DNA of 64,000 nucleotides from Bryum argenteum (GCA_037043015.1 CM073325.1:20191001-20255000); one strand, 5' to 3'; numbered from the stretch's first letter, positions 10,931 through 21,393 are shown. Notes: a model not told the origin generated them from the sequence alone. A program made the numbers and translations.

Positions 10931-13140
10931 CCAGATTGATTATCATTCTTTCTGACTCGCAATGTTATTTTTATATGTTCACGAGTATAGACTATAGAGA
11001 GCTGCTGGGCCCATGGTTGTCACATTGGACAATTTACTATTCAACATATTGGTCATTTTTACACATAGATATTTGTAAAATGTGGCATATATATTTATTG
11101 TAGAATACATATTCTTGGAATCTTGATTCTAAGTTCTAATTAAAATTTAATATCATAAACAATTGAAAATTTTCATTTCAAATCTTTTGATTTTTTAAAC
11201 TTAGTCAAATGTAGCTTGATAGATGTTATGATCAAAAAGGATAGAATGCTAATTCCCAACCTTAATGCCATCTTTAAGAAAATATAAACTCATTCAAGAA
11301 ATCTGGACTAAGAGTGATTTTGGTTTGTTTGGCTTTGTGAAGTGATTAGTATGCTAAATGAAAAATAACTTGGGGGGATTTGATTATTATTATATTCTTG
11401 TGGAATCCTTCAAAATGAGTTTTCGAGGAAGGGTAGCCTAGAGGGGGGTTCAGTGTTGCGTCGAAATCTAAGCAACCACTTGTCGCATTTCTAGCCATAT
11501 TCCCATCACGTTCCACTTCTGAATCCTAACTTTCCATGTGTTTCATCAACTTTTCGCTTCATTTGCTTCAATTGCTTCATCCACTTTTTCTTCTTCACGC
11601 TTCATGTACTTATATTACTTCTATCTTCATCCACCTACATCGCTTCATTTACTCCATGCACTTCATCCACTTTTGTGCTTTATTTGTTCCATCTACTTTC
11701 TCTTCATCTCTTTGTGCTTTATTTGCTTTGTGTACCATGTGCTTCGAGCTTGATTGCCTCCCATCCTCCCGGCTTGACTTTCTTTCTTCATCAAGTACGC
11801 TTCTAGCTTGATCCGCTTCCAGATTCCTTTCAATAAGTTTTATGTGTAAAAATTAGTTCAATTTTTGCCCAAACACAGAACGAGCTGATTTAATTTTCTC
11901 TAACATATATTGAGTTGATTTTAGTATGTCTAAACTCTAAACATAATAAGTCAATATAGTGATTTTCCTAAATATATAATTGGTTAGAATATTGGTTAGT
12001 TACTTTTTGATGATTTAGTTGTAATTATATTGTAGATATTTGCTTGTTTACATCACTATGCTTGAAAAATCACTATGCCTAATCTGAGAGGGTGTTCGTA
12101 ACTCATTGGCTTAGTTTCCATCATCAAGTTGATTTTAATACTAAATTTCATACTACTTGATGTCTACATGTTATTGTGATTGTATTCTATATGTAGGTTG
12201 AAATCCTACCATTGTCATTCTTAGGTTTGATGACCATATTTCTTATATAGACCAATAAGATTGACTATAAGTTTACGTCATCTCATATTCTAAGCACTTT
12301 AGGTTCATTTTATAGAATACTTTAATAGAATGCAATTTATTTTGCTTTCTGCTATTTTATCATTCACAAATGATATGAACCCTAATCTAGCCATATTCTA
12401 AGTTTATCAAGTAAGTTAAATAAAATCTTTAAAACTCTTAATCCCTATTTGGATTGGCATGAATCACATGCTTACACGAAAAAATGCTCACATAGCCAAT
12501 AAGCTCACATGACAAAACATCAAATATTTACTTGTGATTCCATGTGAATACCATAAAATTAAAATCCAAAAACCAAAAAATACAAACACATTATTGAACA
12601 AAATAGATTGTAATGGATGTTTTAGTTATATAACTTGATCTACCCTTCTTCCCACCAATGTGGCGACCCCGTAGGCCCCCCCTAGTTAGGTTGCTTGAAT
12701 TTGTATGTTCTCAAAGACATGAAGAGCCCCGGATGTGATACTAGAGGACTGCTCGTAGTTTAGAAGTACTAGTTAAATATAGCATCTCAAATCTTACTAT
12801 CGTTTGAAAATTATGCATCAATTTGAAGATTTCAGAGCATTAATCTAGTTTTGTCTATTTCACCATATTAATTTGAAAGTGCTTGTTGAGCATACATTCA
12901 CATTGCTTTATGACCAACTTTGAAGGTTCAAATTAGATAAATCATATTACATACATTGCAATGTTATCAATTTGAGATGACTAATAAACTAATTTGGCAT
13001 TAAAAACAATTTGTACAATTAGAATCCTACAACAACATTGATAATCAGATTAAGAGAATTTCATAACCATTTCGCAAGTACCACTAGTCCAACACCTTCT
13101 CATTCTCAACAGATAAACTTATTAAATTAAGAACAACCTC
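10931..13140. other. AT-rich spacer inside the NHL cluster
   Basis: There is no recognisable gene. The stretch 11530-11830 is a pyrimidine-rich run with loose CTTCAT/CTTCATCCAC repetition; its open frames have repeat composition and are not genes. The rest is unique-looking AT-rich DNA. Confidence 0.5.
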
Positions 13141-13149
13141 GATTCGATT

Positions 13150-13315
13150 CAGTTGTATCGTACGTAATTTTTTCAGGACGTCTAGTGCACAATCAGAAGC
13201 ATATTCCGCGACACAGTTGCCGCAAGAAACTTCGAGGATATTGTAGAAGAGCGATCCGACGGTAGCCCGATTGTACTTTCACAAAAGCTCTGAAGATTAA
13301 GAACAGTATTCAAGT
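13150..13315 (+). promoter_or_regulatory. Conserved leader/promoter of the NHL gene
   Basis: It shares an ordered set of blocks with the flank before the NHL gene starting at 18900: GACGTCTAGTGC, ATTCCGCGA, GAAGAGCGATCCGAC and CTCTGAAGA, then ATGTCA at the start codon. GACGTC contains an ACGT core of the kind bound by bZIP factors; that role here is inference only. Confidence 0.5.
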
Positions 13316-14020
13316 ATGTCAAGAATCGGAGGAACATCTGGAGTCCGGAGGTCCGATTGCGCTGTGAGATGCGACAATTGCATAGCATCGATTTGGCATA
13401 ATCTTTGGTATGTTACCGGCGGATTCCTATTCGTCTTGATCCTGCTGTTCATCATCGTCGGACCGCCGGTCTTGCTATATAACTGTCACAGGGCGCCAGG
13501 TGTAGAGCTCGAAGGTTTCGACATTCGCGACATGGCCGTGTTCCGCAACGCCACTTCCACCAATTTAACGTCATGGCAGGTGAGCAGCGACATCAACCTC
13601 ACTTCGTCATTCAAGAACCGGAACGGCCGCGTGGTCGGATGCTTCACAACGCTACTTCGCATGGAGGTTTACGTGTACTACGTCGGAAACGGGACGATTT
13701 CGGTAACTAATGTTCCGTTGGAGTTCACTTTGAAGCCGGAAAGAAGTCGCAATGTGTCGACAGAGCTGCTCGAGGCGCGGTTCTTGATTGTGAACGACTC
13801 GATAGGTTCCGCGTTGGCAGCAGACTTGCGAAGTGATAACATTACTCTACATGTTGAAATTGCCACTCGATACACGAAAGCGAACGGAAAGTCGGACCGA
13901 AGTCGTACTGTGTGTAAGGTGGTTGCAAGAACTCCGCTAGGAAAGAACTCTCGACCAGAAAGCTTGCTCAGCAAGAAGTGCGTCGACGAGACCTATCGGC
14001 TACGGCCAAAAACTTTGTAA
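13316..14020 (+). CDS. NHL (LEA-2, NDR1/HIN1-like) membrane protein
   Basis: A single-exon gene of 234 residues. A Cys-containing N-terminal tail precedes one strong membrane segment (about 33-55, with VLILLFIIVGPPVLL), followed by YNCHRAPGVELEGFDIRDM, SWQVSSDINLTSSFKNRNG and LIVNDSIGSALAADLRSDN. The invariant block GCFTTLLRMEV is present, as are several N-glycosylation sequons (for example NATS and NLTS). Topology is inferred as type II, with the LEA-2-like domain outside. The C-terminus (NSRPESLLSKKC) resembles the paralogue at 17755-18900 more than the other pair. The start is supported by the shared leader. No frame damage is seen. Confidence 0.85.
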   Translation: MSRIGGTSGVRRSDCAVRCDNCIASIWHNLWYVTGGFLFVLILLFIIVGPPVLLYNCHRAPGVELEGFDIRDMAVFRNATSTNLTSWQVSSDINLTSSFKNRNGRVVGCFTTLLRMEVYVYYVGNGTISVTNVPLEFTLKPERSRNVSTELLEARFLIVNDSIGSALAADLRSDNITLHVEIATRYTKANGKSDRSRTVCKVVARTPLGKNSRPESLLSKKCVDETYRLRPKTL

Positions 14021-14620
14021 TGTATCACAGGCTTCAATTGTGTCTGCATCTTGATGAGTACACTTAGTTTAGGATAATTTTGTTTTGCTTCGTCACTTGC
14101 AGTTGGAAGAATTCCAGTAGGACCTCGAGACTAGCACTGACTAATCAGATGTTAGTATGATTTAAGATTGTGACCGAAGTCAAGGTTTCGAACTCATCGC
14201 CGTTTCAAGAAGTGGAGTGAATGTATCTGTCGACTTCATGGTTGAGAGCGAATGCATACCGAGCCTTAGCATTAGATCTAGTTCTGTTTCCGGTTAAGGA
14301 CTTGTTCTACGCAGGAGCAGTCAAAGCATAACTACATAACTACGTGAATCCAACGGGCAGGGGATGTTCAGATAAACGCTACTTGCTCAAGAGAGGAGTG
14401 CCCGTTTCTTACGCAGGATTCATGCATATTTGCGTCACTCGATCTGCTCTGTTCTTTGTTGCGATAGGTCTCAGCTTTTGATGTTTAAAGCAAGATATTT
14501 CGTGTTCTGTCACCATGCCGAAGGCCATAGCGATCTAGTCTGCCGGCATGTTTGACAACGCATGCTCGAGTCGCGTAATACGAAATGCATACTTACTACT
14601 TGCTTTCTATCGATAGGTAT
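14021..14620 (+). other. Conserved 3' flank of the NHL gene
   Basis: It aligns in order with the 3' flanks of the paralogues, sharing TTAGTTTAGGAT, CTCATCGCCGTTT, TTCCGGTTAAGGAC and GCATGTTTGACAAC. A pyrimidine-AG junction (CACTTGCAG near 14101) is kept in the paralogue at 17755-18900, so a 3'UTR intron is possible. No coding frame is conserved here. Confidence 0.45.
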
Positions 14621-14811
14621 TTGCTTTCTTAAGGATGAAGAATGTGGAGACGTCTTGGCCAATTGCGAATACACATCAAGCTTCAGCTGCAATCCTAATC
14701 CTTATCTTGCAAAGAGCGCCACATCCATGCGAACAGTCCATCTGTAGTCAAGTTCTAAACTCGATTGCTGTTTCGTTAATGCGGTCATCTCAGTTCTTTA
14801 AGAAAAGTGTA

Positions 14812-15053
14812 TTAACCCTTAAACGTCATATGCTTTCCTGATACCACACCCAAAATCTCTTTTAAACTCCATTTTTAGCATTATTCTATTTTTAATTTGC
14901 TTGAGCTCTATTCTAAGAAAGTATAGATCTCTATAAGGTGCTCAGTTTGGAATTTAAAAAATTCCATTTGGTAAAATGGAGTGTAAGTTATGAGCAAGAT
15001 TCACTCAAAAGAAAACCCAACCCCTCGGGCTGGGTCTTACGTTTAAGGGTCAA
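14812..15053. mobile_element. TTAA-flanked CCC...GGG inverted-repeat element (234 bp)
   Basis: The element 14816-15049 begins CCCTTAAACGT and ends ACGTTTAAGGG, an 11-bp perfect inverted repeat. It is preceded by TTAA and followed by TCAA, probably a mutated TTAA. The interior is AT-rich and noncoding. It belongs by its ends to the group at 19892, 21939, 42499 and 53953. Confidence 0.6.
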
Positions 15054-15059
15054 GCTTGT

Positions 15060-15722
15060 TAAAAAAGCAGAATTATATGTGCATATTTGATATCTCTAGA
15101 TTCACATATTGATTTGCAAAATGAAGTGTTTAAAAATCTAAAGTGAAGTAATTCTAGGAGATTAATACATCATATTATGAAATAATTAATGTATTTATGG
15201 TGGCGTTTCCTTATGCCTTGGATGTGAAATTCAAAATTAAACCTTTCATTTTCTTTCATTTTCATGGTTAATATCAACAATTCCCTCCCTTACTTTACGC
15301 ACAAAATACGTTCATGTCCAAAAAGTCACCAAATGAAGAATTTGAATAGTATTTTGAGGTCTACAATTTTAAGAACATCGTACAAATTATAAAAAGGTAA
15401 ACAAAGGTGGACAAAGGATATCATATCTCCTTGGACCATGACATCTACCAAGCCACATTGGACTAAAGTTGAACAAATTCAAAAAAAACAATCAATACTC
15501 CCTTTATTCAAAAACTCATTTAGTACTCCCTTTGTTCAATTATAATTTTCCATTAGGTCCTCACGAATCTACTTCTCAAGGTAGATTTGAAAGAACCTAT
15601 TAAGCAACCGCCCAATGCTAAGTTCTGATTAAATTATCATATCATGTACTTCCTTTGTCGCATTATGGAAATAACATTGCGGGTCAGGAAGCTTCGTGAT
15701 TCAATTTAGTTGTCCTCGATCA
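15060..15722. other. Intergenic, AT-rich
   Basis: No gene is seen. Three same-direction blocks resembling a Stowaway MITE end occur near 15496 (ACTCCCTTTATTC), 15532 (ACTCCCTTTGTTC) and 15647 (ACTTCCTTTGTCG). No matching inverted end was found, so no element is called. Confidence 0.4.
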
Positions 15723-15876
15723 CAGGCTATCAACATTTCATTTGACATTCTCGGTCGAAGCTCAAATATACATTAAGTCCAGTGCACAATTGAAGCGCAT
15801 CTTGCGGAGAACTGTGATTACGAGTGATTCGACGGTAGCGAGAACTGAAGAGTTGATTTGGAGAATAAGAATACGC
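15723..15876 (+). promoter_or_regulatory. Conserved leader/promoter of the NHL gene
   Basis: It matches the reverse strand of 10770-10930 (GGCTATCAACATTTCATTT, GTCCAGTGC). The GATTCGACGGTAGC block shared by the other NHL leaders lies inside it. The conserved leader argues that translation starts at 15877 rather than at an upstream in-frame ATG at 15742. Confidence 0.5.
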
Positions 15877-16620
15877 ATGTCGACTGCCGAGAATTTTGCG
15901 GAACTCAGAAGGGAATGGTTTGCCACTATCGTCAATTGCTTGAGGTCGCTTCGCACTCGATCTGAATACTTTGACAGATTCGCTAATCGCTTCAGAATGG
16001 TCAGTGAACGAACGTGGATCCTTTCCACACTCCTTTCGTACATGATCTTCCTCTCCATCACCGTCGGACCTCCGCTCGTGATAGAATATTGTCACAGGGC
16101 GCCAGGCATAGAGCTCAGAGAATTCGTCATCCGCGAAATAGGCGTCGAGCACAACACCAATTCATCGCCATGGCAGGTCAGCAGCGACATCGACCTCACT
16201 CTGAAATTCAGGAATCGGAACATCGTGATCGGATGCTTCACAACGCTGCTTCGCATGGAGGTTTCAGTGTATTATGCAGGCAACTCCACGATTTCAGATT
16301 CCACTCTTCCGTTAGAGTTCTCCTTGAAGCCGATAAGAAGCCGCGTTATGTCGACAGAGCTGCTGGACACGCGGTTCTTGATTATGAACGAATCCGAAGG
16401 CAAGGCGATGGCAGCAGACCTAAGAAGTGACAACATCACTCTACAGCTAGAAATTGCCACTCAATACTTGCGATCGGACGGAGTAATAAAGTGGATTCAT
16501 TCGTTTCGCGAGGTGGTTGCTAGAACTCCACTTTTCAACTCTCGGCTGGAAAGGTTGCTCGCCAAACTAGAAATAAACTCCCAACCGCAAAGCCTTGCTC
16601 GCCAGAATTGCGTAACATGA
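15877..16620 (+). CDS. NHL (LEA-2, NDR1/HIN1-like) membrane protein
   Basis: A single-exon gene of 247 residues: an Arg-rich tail (RSLRTRSEYFDRFANRFR), a membrane segment at about 47-69 (LLSYMIFLSITVGPPLV), then YCHRAPGIELREFVIREI, SSPWQVSSDIDLTLKF and CFTTLLRMEVSVYYAGNS. It is the sister of the gene at 10063-10758, sharing body, C-terminal LLAKLEINS and both flanks. The frame stays open upstream to 15742, but the shared leader places the start at 15877. It lies tail-to-tail with the gene at 17755-18900. Role as for other NHL proteins: membrane-anchored, stress or defence associated, mechanism unknown. Confidence 0.84.
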   Translation: MSTAENFAELRREWFATIVNCLRSLRTRSEYFDRFANRFRMVSERTWILSTLLSYMIFLSITVGPPLVIEYCHRAPGIELREFVIREIGVEHNTNSSPWQVSSDIDLTLKFRNRNIVIGCFTTLLRMEVSVYYAGNSTISDSTLPLEFSLKPIRSRVMSTELLDTRFLIMNESEGKAMAADLRSDNITLQLEIATQYLRSDGVIKWIHSFREVVARTPLFNSRLERLLAKLEINSQPQSLARQNCVT

Positions 16621-17754
16621 ACTAGACTTGCAGCCTAAAGTTTTGAATCACTGGCTAAAAGTGTATTCATGTGGATATCGAATTGGACACATAGTTTAGA
16701 ATTGATTTGTTCAGCTTTGTCACAAGTTTACAGTCGTTTGAATTCCAATAGGACCTCCAGGCAATACAGAAATAGCGGATACTAGTTTGAGCTTGTAACG
16801 TAACTCATCGCCAATTTTGTTTCAAAGTCTTCCGGTGAGTACGAATGATGTGGTGAATGTACGTGAGACTTCATCGCCAAGAGGAAATGTACATTCAGCC
16901 TGAGGATTAATATCGATTCTGTTTCCGATTAAGGACATGTCCAGCCCAGAAGCAGTCAAAGTGTGACGGGCACAGAATGTTCGTCGATACTGCACGTTCT
17001 TTATCGAGCAGTCATGCAGAGTTCTGGCATTGAGTCGTACAATATGCTGCCTTCATTATTATGTTAGGTAGAAATTTTTGTTGCTTTGAAGCAAGTTACT
17101 TCGTGTTATACCGAAAGCCGTCGTGTTCTCAAGAATTGAGGACGCGCTATCAATGCATGTTTGACAACTTGCGGTAAGTATGAAATGCATGGAGGTCAAT
17201 CACTTTGTCAATAAAGGTATACATGTCGTCTTGCTGCTTATAAAACACGGCTGAAAATGGCCTGTCAATTTAATGCGAACACAAAGGAATTACACTGCCT
17301 TACTCAGATTGTAAGCTCAATTTCATTTGCAACGAGCGGAATGTTCTATACACTAAAGCACGTACTTAATGAACATTTTGCACCCTCCGACTCAGGTAGT
17401 GAGGCTATGACTGCTTCTGCGTTGAATATGTCCGTACTTAAGGTAGACAGTAACAGGACCGGAATCAGTGCTAAGGCTGGGAGTTTAGTCGCTTAGGCAT
17501 GATGAATCCAGATCAACTGATTTACATTCACAGCTTAAAATGGCGATGAGTTTGAACATCTTGACTTCTGGAACAAGCTCAAAGTTTACTGGTACCCGAA
17601 TTATCAGTGCTAGTTTGAATTACCTGGTAATCTTATTCAAATACGAACGACTGCAAGAGACGAAGCTAAAGAAATCAAATCTGAACTAAGTGTCCTATCC
17701 AATCCACCTGCATGCACACTTGAAGCCAGTGATACAAGATTTTAGGCCGTAGGT
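16621..17754. other. Convergent 3' flanks of two NHL genes
   Basis: From 16621 to about 17240 the plus strand matches the 3' flank of the NHL gene at 13316. From 17754 back to about 17260 the minus strand matches the same kind of flank for the gene at 17755-18900. Shared blocks include TTTAGCTTCGTC or its variants, CTCATCGCC and AAGCAGTCA. Open frames here, such as 17257-17496, are not conserved between copies and are not genes. Confidence 0.5.
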
Positions 17755-18900
17755 CTACTTCATATTTACGCAGTACTTGCCGAGCAAACTTTCTGGTGGT
17801 CGAGATTTACTTTCAAACGGAGTTCGTGCAATCACCTCACATATAGAATGAATCCATTTCATTGTTCCGTCCGATTGCGAGTATCGCGTGGCAAGTTCCA
17901 GCAGTAAAGTGATGTTGTCACTTCTTAAATCTGCCGCCAACGCTGACCCGGCCGATTCGTTCACAATCAGGACGCGCTCCTCCAGTTGCTGTGCCAACAT
18001 AACGCGACTTCTTTCCGGCTTCAACGTGAAGTATAGCGGAACATCAGATTTCGAAATCGTGGAGTTCCAGGCATAATACAGTGAAACCTTCACGCGAAAC
18101 GGCGTTGTAAAGCATGTGACCACACCGTTCCGATTCTTGAATGACAGAGTGTAGCTGATGTTGCTGCTGACCTCCCATGGCGTTGAATTGGTGACATTGA
18201 CGTTGTTAAAGACGGTCATGTCGTGGATGGCGAAATCTTTGAGCTCTATGCTTGGCGCTATGTGGCAGAATTCCTCAATGAGCATAGGTCCGAAGGCGAT
18301 GATGATGACGATTTTGAGAGCAATGATTCCAGCGTAGAGGTGGCATCGATCATACGGCGCAAAATGCGATGCTGTAAAAGTGTTGCGGATTTCGGCGCGA
18401 TTGACGTTCCGGACTCCAGATATTTCCTCAGTCGCTAGGACGTCAGATGCTTCCCCAGTCTCTCGGGATTCATATGCTTCCTCAGTCATTCGCACCTCAG
18501 ATGTTTCCCCAGTCGTTGGGGCTTCGATTGTTTCCTCAGTCGCTCCGACATCGATTGTTCCCTCAGGCGTTCGGACTTCAGATGCTTCCTCAATCCCTCG
18601 CACTTGAAATGTTTCCCCAGTCGTTCGGACGTCGATTATTTCCTCAATCGCTGCGACGTGGATTGTTTCCGCAGTCATTCGGACATCGAGCGTTTTCTCA
18701 ATTGCTCGGACGTCGATTGTCTCCTCAGTAGTTCGAACTTCAGACGTTTCCTCGGCCATTCGGACTTCGAATGTTTCCTCAGCCGGTCCTACTCCAGATG
18801 CTTCCTCAGTCGCTAGGACGACGATTATGTCCCCAGTCGCTACGACTTCGGTTGTTTCCTCCGTCGCTCCGACTTCAGATGTATCCTCAGTCGTTGACAT
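17755..18900 (-). CDS. NHL (LEA-2) protein with an N-terminal 9-residue repeat domain
   Basis: A single-exon gene of 381 residues, about 135-150 longer than its paralogues. Residues 5-166 are 18 tandem nine-residue repeats of the type EETSEVRTT, EETIDVRAI, GETFQVRGI, strongly acidic and rich in Thr. A membrane segment follows at about 187-208 (IALKIVIIIAFGPML). The LEA-2-like domain has TPWEVSSNISYTLSF, CFTTPFRVKVSLYY and LIVNESAGSALAADL. The extension precedes the membrane segment and so should be cytosolic; it is likely disordered. The start ATGTC and its leader match the paralogues, so the repeat arose inside the coding region just after the start codon. The frame is intact across all repeats. 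Confidence 0.85.
   Translation of the reverse strand: MSTTEDTSEVGATEETTEVVATGDIIVVLATEEASGVGPAEETFEVRMAEETSEVRTTEETIDVRAIEKTLDVRMTAETIHVAAIEEIIDVRTTGETFQVRGIEEASEVRTPEGTIDVGATEETIEAPTTGETSEVRMTEEAYESRETGEASDVLATEEISGVRNVNRAEIRNTFTASHFAPYDRCHLYAGIIALKIVIIIAFGPMLIEEFCHIAPSIELKDFAIHDMTVFNNVNVTNSTPWEVSSNISYTLSFKNRNGVVTCFTTPFRVKVSLYYAWNSTISKSDVPLYFTLKPERSRVMLAQQLEERVLIVNESAGSALAADLRSDNITLLLELATRYSQSDGTMKWIHSICEVIARTPFESKSRPPESLLGKYCVNMK
18403..18888. repeat. 27-bp coding minisatellite, 18 units
   Basis: Degenerate tandem 27-bp units, each containing on the plus strand a CAGTCG(C/T)T...GA...TTCCTC core, encode the nine-residue repeats of the NHL gene on the minus strand. Every unit keeps a length divisible by three, although the units differ a great deal in sequence. 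Confidence 0.9.
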
Positions 18901-19080
18901 ACTTAATTAATATTCCTACTCTTCAGAGTAATTGTGCAAATGCTACTGTCGGATCGCTCTTCTACGAAGTTCCGTGCGATTGTATCGCGGAATCAGCTTC
19001 TAATTGAGCAGAGCACTAGACGTCTTGAAAATCTGCGGTTCACTCTACAATAGATCGTCGTTTCGGATGAGTGCGTAGTT
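18901..19080 (-). promoter_or_regulatory. Conserved leader/promoter of the repeat-bearing NHL gene
   Basis: Read on the minus strand it carries the ordered blocks GACGTCTAGTGC, ATTCCGCGA, GAAGAGCGATCCGAC and CTCTGAAGAG before ATGTC, closely matching 13150-13315. Confidence 0.5.
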
Positions 19081-19385
19081 TGATATGATAGACTGTGGAG
19101 AATGCTGAATGGATAGGTGATAGGTTATTAATTAGCACCTGCGAAATTGATCATTTGATCACGCATTTTGAAGCTTATTATTATTACAGGATAATTTCAA
19201 ATATAAGTTTTTTTTTTTTTTTTTTTTTTAAAGTTTATTTATTAACTGAAGGTCCACATTTCCAACTAGGATCCCCGTAAATACCTCCTAGAGTAGGAGG
19301 AATTTTGAAGCGTGAGATGACTTTTCAAAAAGGTATGGGAAAATTTTACATCCTCACCGCATATGATTAGAGTTTGATGAAGTTA

Positions 19386-19437
19386 TTAACCCCTAAAATA
19401 ACTTCATAGAATTTGATGAAGTTACTTTAGGAGTTAA
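19386..19437. repeat. Short TTAA-bounded hairpin
   Basis: TTAA, then CCCCTAAAATAACTTCAT, a short loop, ATGAAGTTACTTTAGGAG and TTAA. The arms match at 16 of 18 positions. The ends are those of the TTAA family, so this is either a minimal derivative or the junction of two rearranged copies. Sequence at 19440-19600 resembles, inverted, an internal part (about 54130-54240) of the element at 53953-54795. Confidence 0.55.
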
Positions 19438-19887
19438 GTACCTCACGCAAGAAACTTCAAAAATTCACAAAAGAAAACTTCAAAAATTTGAAGTTTCTGC
19501 AACTTAATTAATCTTGGGCAAATTTTGAGAATAAATGAGCATATAACTAGGTTTGAGCAATTTCGGGCAGATTTCAAACACCCTAAACATGCAAAAAGAC
19601 ATGCAAAAGGAGAACACAAAATAAAATGTCATTTCATTAAGTTGTCTTATATTTCTTATCTATAGGAAACCAAAAATAACCCTTGAATATTTGGGAATTA
19701 GAACATTTTCAAAAAATAAAGCACTAAGATTCATAATCTATAAAGACACATAGGTGATTGTGCCGATATTTAAACACCATTCCAATATTGAGCACTAAAA
19801 AATGAAAATGTTCAACTAGAAATTTTTCGTGTAGGGTGAGAAGTCAATGTCAAGGGGCGTCCTTTAGTGCGTTGCACCTTGGCCACC

Positions 19888-20871
19888 TTAACCCCTAAAC
19901 GCCCGAGCCTATTTTTAGCAGAAAAGCACATTTCCATAGAAATCGTCATAGATGAAAATCAAGAGAAGCTATTAAGATCTCAACCGTACAAACTTGTAAT
20001 AGAATTATCGAAGATCATGCGGACCAAAATTTGAGTCATGAGGCCTTATAGATCGGGAGATCATAACATATTAATATCAAAAAGAAACTGCAAAATTTCA
20101 TCATTTTTACTTTGAGGTGGAAATGCTACCAATATACCTATTGCAATGAAAAAATCACCAACTAGAAAGATGTTCACCTTCATCTTAATAAGTCATTTAC
20201 CCAACAAAAATTCATCAAAAAAATTTCTTGGCTCAAATATAAACCATGCAATGGTAAAAACTACCGAACATTTTACAAAGGAAAAATAGTCCAAAACTAG
20301 ACCCTTTGCATTCAATTTCATGCCTTATCTTCAAAACATCTTCGATCTTGTTAAGGTTTTTACCACTTAGACTAGACTCTAATTGGAGGTCATCCCAAAA
20401 AATTAAGTTGAAATCCAACGGTAGATGAGGGAGATATAGCTCCTCAAATATCATCCATTTTCTCACTTTCTCTGTTGACAAAACATCATTGCAAATCCAA
20501 TAGCAAAATCATTTGGATCAAAAAACTTCTCACTACAAAGTTGTTAAGAATCACCTTAAGATCATGGCCATGAAAAAAAAAAAAATCATGAAAAACTATT
20601 TTTAATTTCACATAATTGGCTTGCAATGGTAATACATGCCCCATGCTTGGAAACCCAAAAACAAGAGCAGTCTTCACTAAAGTGCATTTCAATAATTCAT
20701 ACTTTATTGTATGGGCTTGAAAATTTTACAACACAAACTAGACTTGATTTGGAACCTAATTCAAGTGATTTCATCAATAAAGAACCTCGGATGAAGAAGA
20801 TACGGCTCTTCAAAGTTTCTGATGTACTTCCAAAATGTCGTTTTTTGACATTGTGGGCGTTTAAGGGTTAA
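19888..20871. mobile_element. TTAA-flanked inverted-repeat element (976 bp)
   Basis: The element 19892-20867 starts CCCCTAAACGCCC and ends GGGCGTTTAAGGG; the inverted ends match at 12 of 13 positions. TTAA flanks it on both sides. Just inside the right end is CCAAAATGTCG...GACA, also found at the right end of the element at 21939-22357. The interior has short open frames only and no transposase. Confidence 0.65.
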
Positions 20872-20896
20872 AGTGCAAATCCATACACATCTATAG

Positions 20897-21190
20897 CCTT
20901 AATTTCCTTAAAATGGCATCATTTCTTGTGTCATTTTGCCAATGAAAGCCTTGATGTGTTATTTTGACCGCGATCTAGAACGTGCCATTTTACATCCATA
21001 TTTGTAAAATCAAGTTTTTTAGTATCACGCACATTCTCTAAATATCAACCGATTTTTTTAATGTCAGCAAAAATTCCATAATATCACATTTCATGGTTTT
21101 TGACCTCTGAACGAGATCAACAAGTAATATTTATGAACGGTCGTTCTAAAACATTGTCAATTCCGAGCCCCTCAAACGAATTGAGGTTTG
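20897..21190. mobile_element. MITE-like element, diverged relative of 55376-55809
   Basis: It begins AGCCTTAATTTCCTTAAAATGGCA and ends with GAATTGAGGTT. It shares internal blocks with the 55-kb copy in order: GCCAATGAAAGCC, AACGTGCCATTTTAC and AAAAATTCCATAATATCAC. It is noncoding. Confidence 0.55.
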
Positions 21191-21361
21191 ATGCATTTTA
21201 GTTCAAGAATTTTACAGTCCAATAAAAATATAAAACCCAACTAGAGAAGCGGGTGGCAAAGATCAAAAATCGTATTTCCTTCTTTAAGTTATGTCTTACG
21301 AGTTACGACATGATTGAGTTAAAAATCACAAACCTCAAAGATAATAGATGTTACATGATTG

Positions 21362-21391
<30 letters not shown>
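21180..21391. repeat. Dispersed repeat ending in a poly(A) run
   Basis: The sequence 21180-21350 is repeated at 29243-29400 (shared TTTACAGTCCAATAAAAATATAA and GTATTTCCTTCTTTAAGTTATG). This copy is followed within 15 bases by about 28 A residues. A retroposed origin is possible, but the other copy lacks the A run. Confidence 0.5.

Positions 21392-21393
<2 letters not shown>

Noticed and set aside
11536-11811. 91-codon open frame rich in Leu, Phe and Ser
   Set aside because: It is a pyrimidine-rich, loosely repetitive CTTCAT stretch with no recognisable domain or splice context.
15496-15670. Stowaway-like ends (ACTCCCTTTGTTC and variants)
   Set aside because: All three occur in the same orientation and no inverted partner with TA flanks was found.
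17257-17496. 79-codon open frame between two NHL genes
   Set aside because: It lies on the antisense of the 3' flank of the gene at 17755-18900, and the frame is not kept in the paralogous flanks.
18380-18816. Plus-strand open frames rich in Ser, Phe and Pro over the NHL repeat
   Set aside because: They are antisense shadows of the 27-bp minisatellite; the minus-strand frame is continuous with the LEA-2-like domain and its conserved start.
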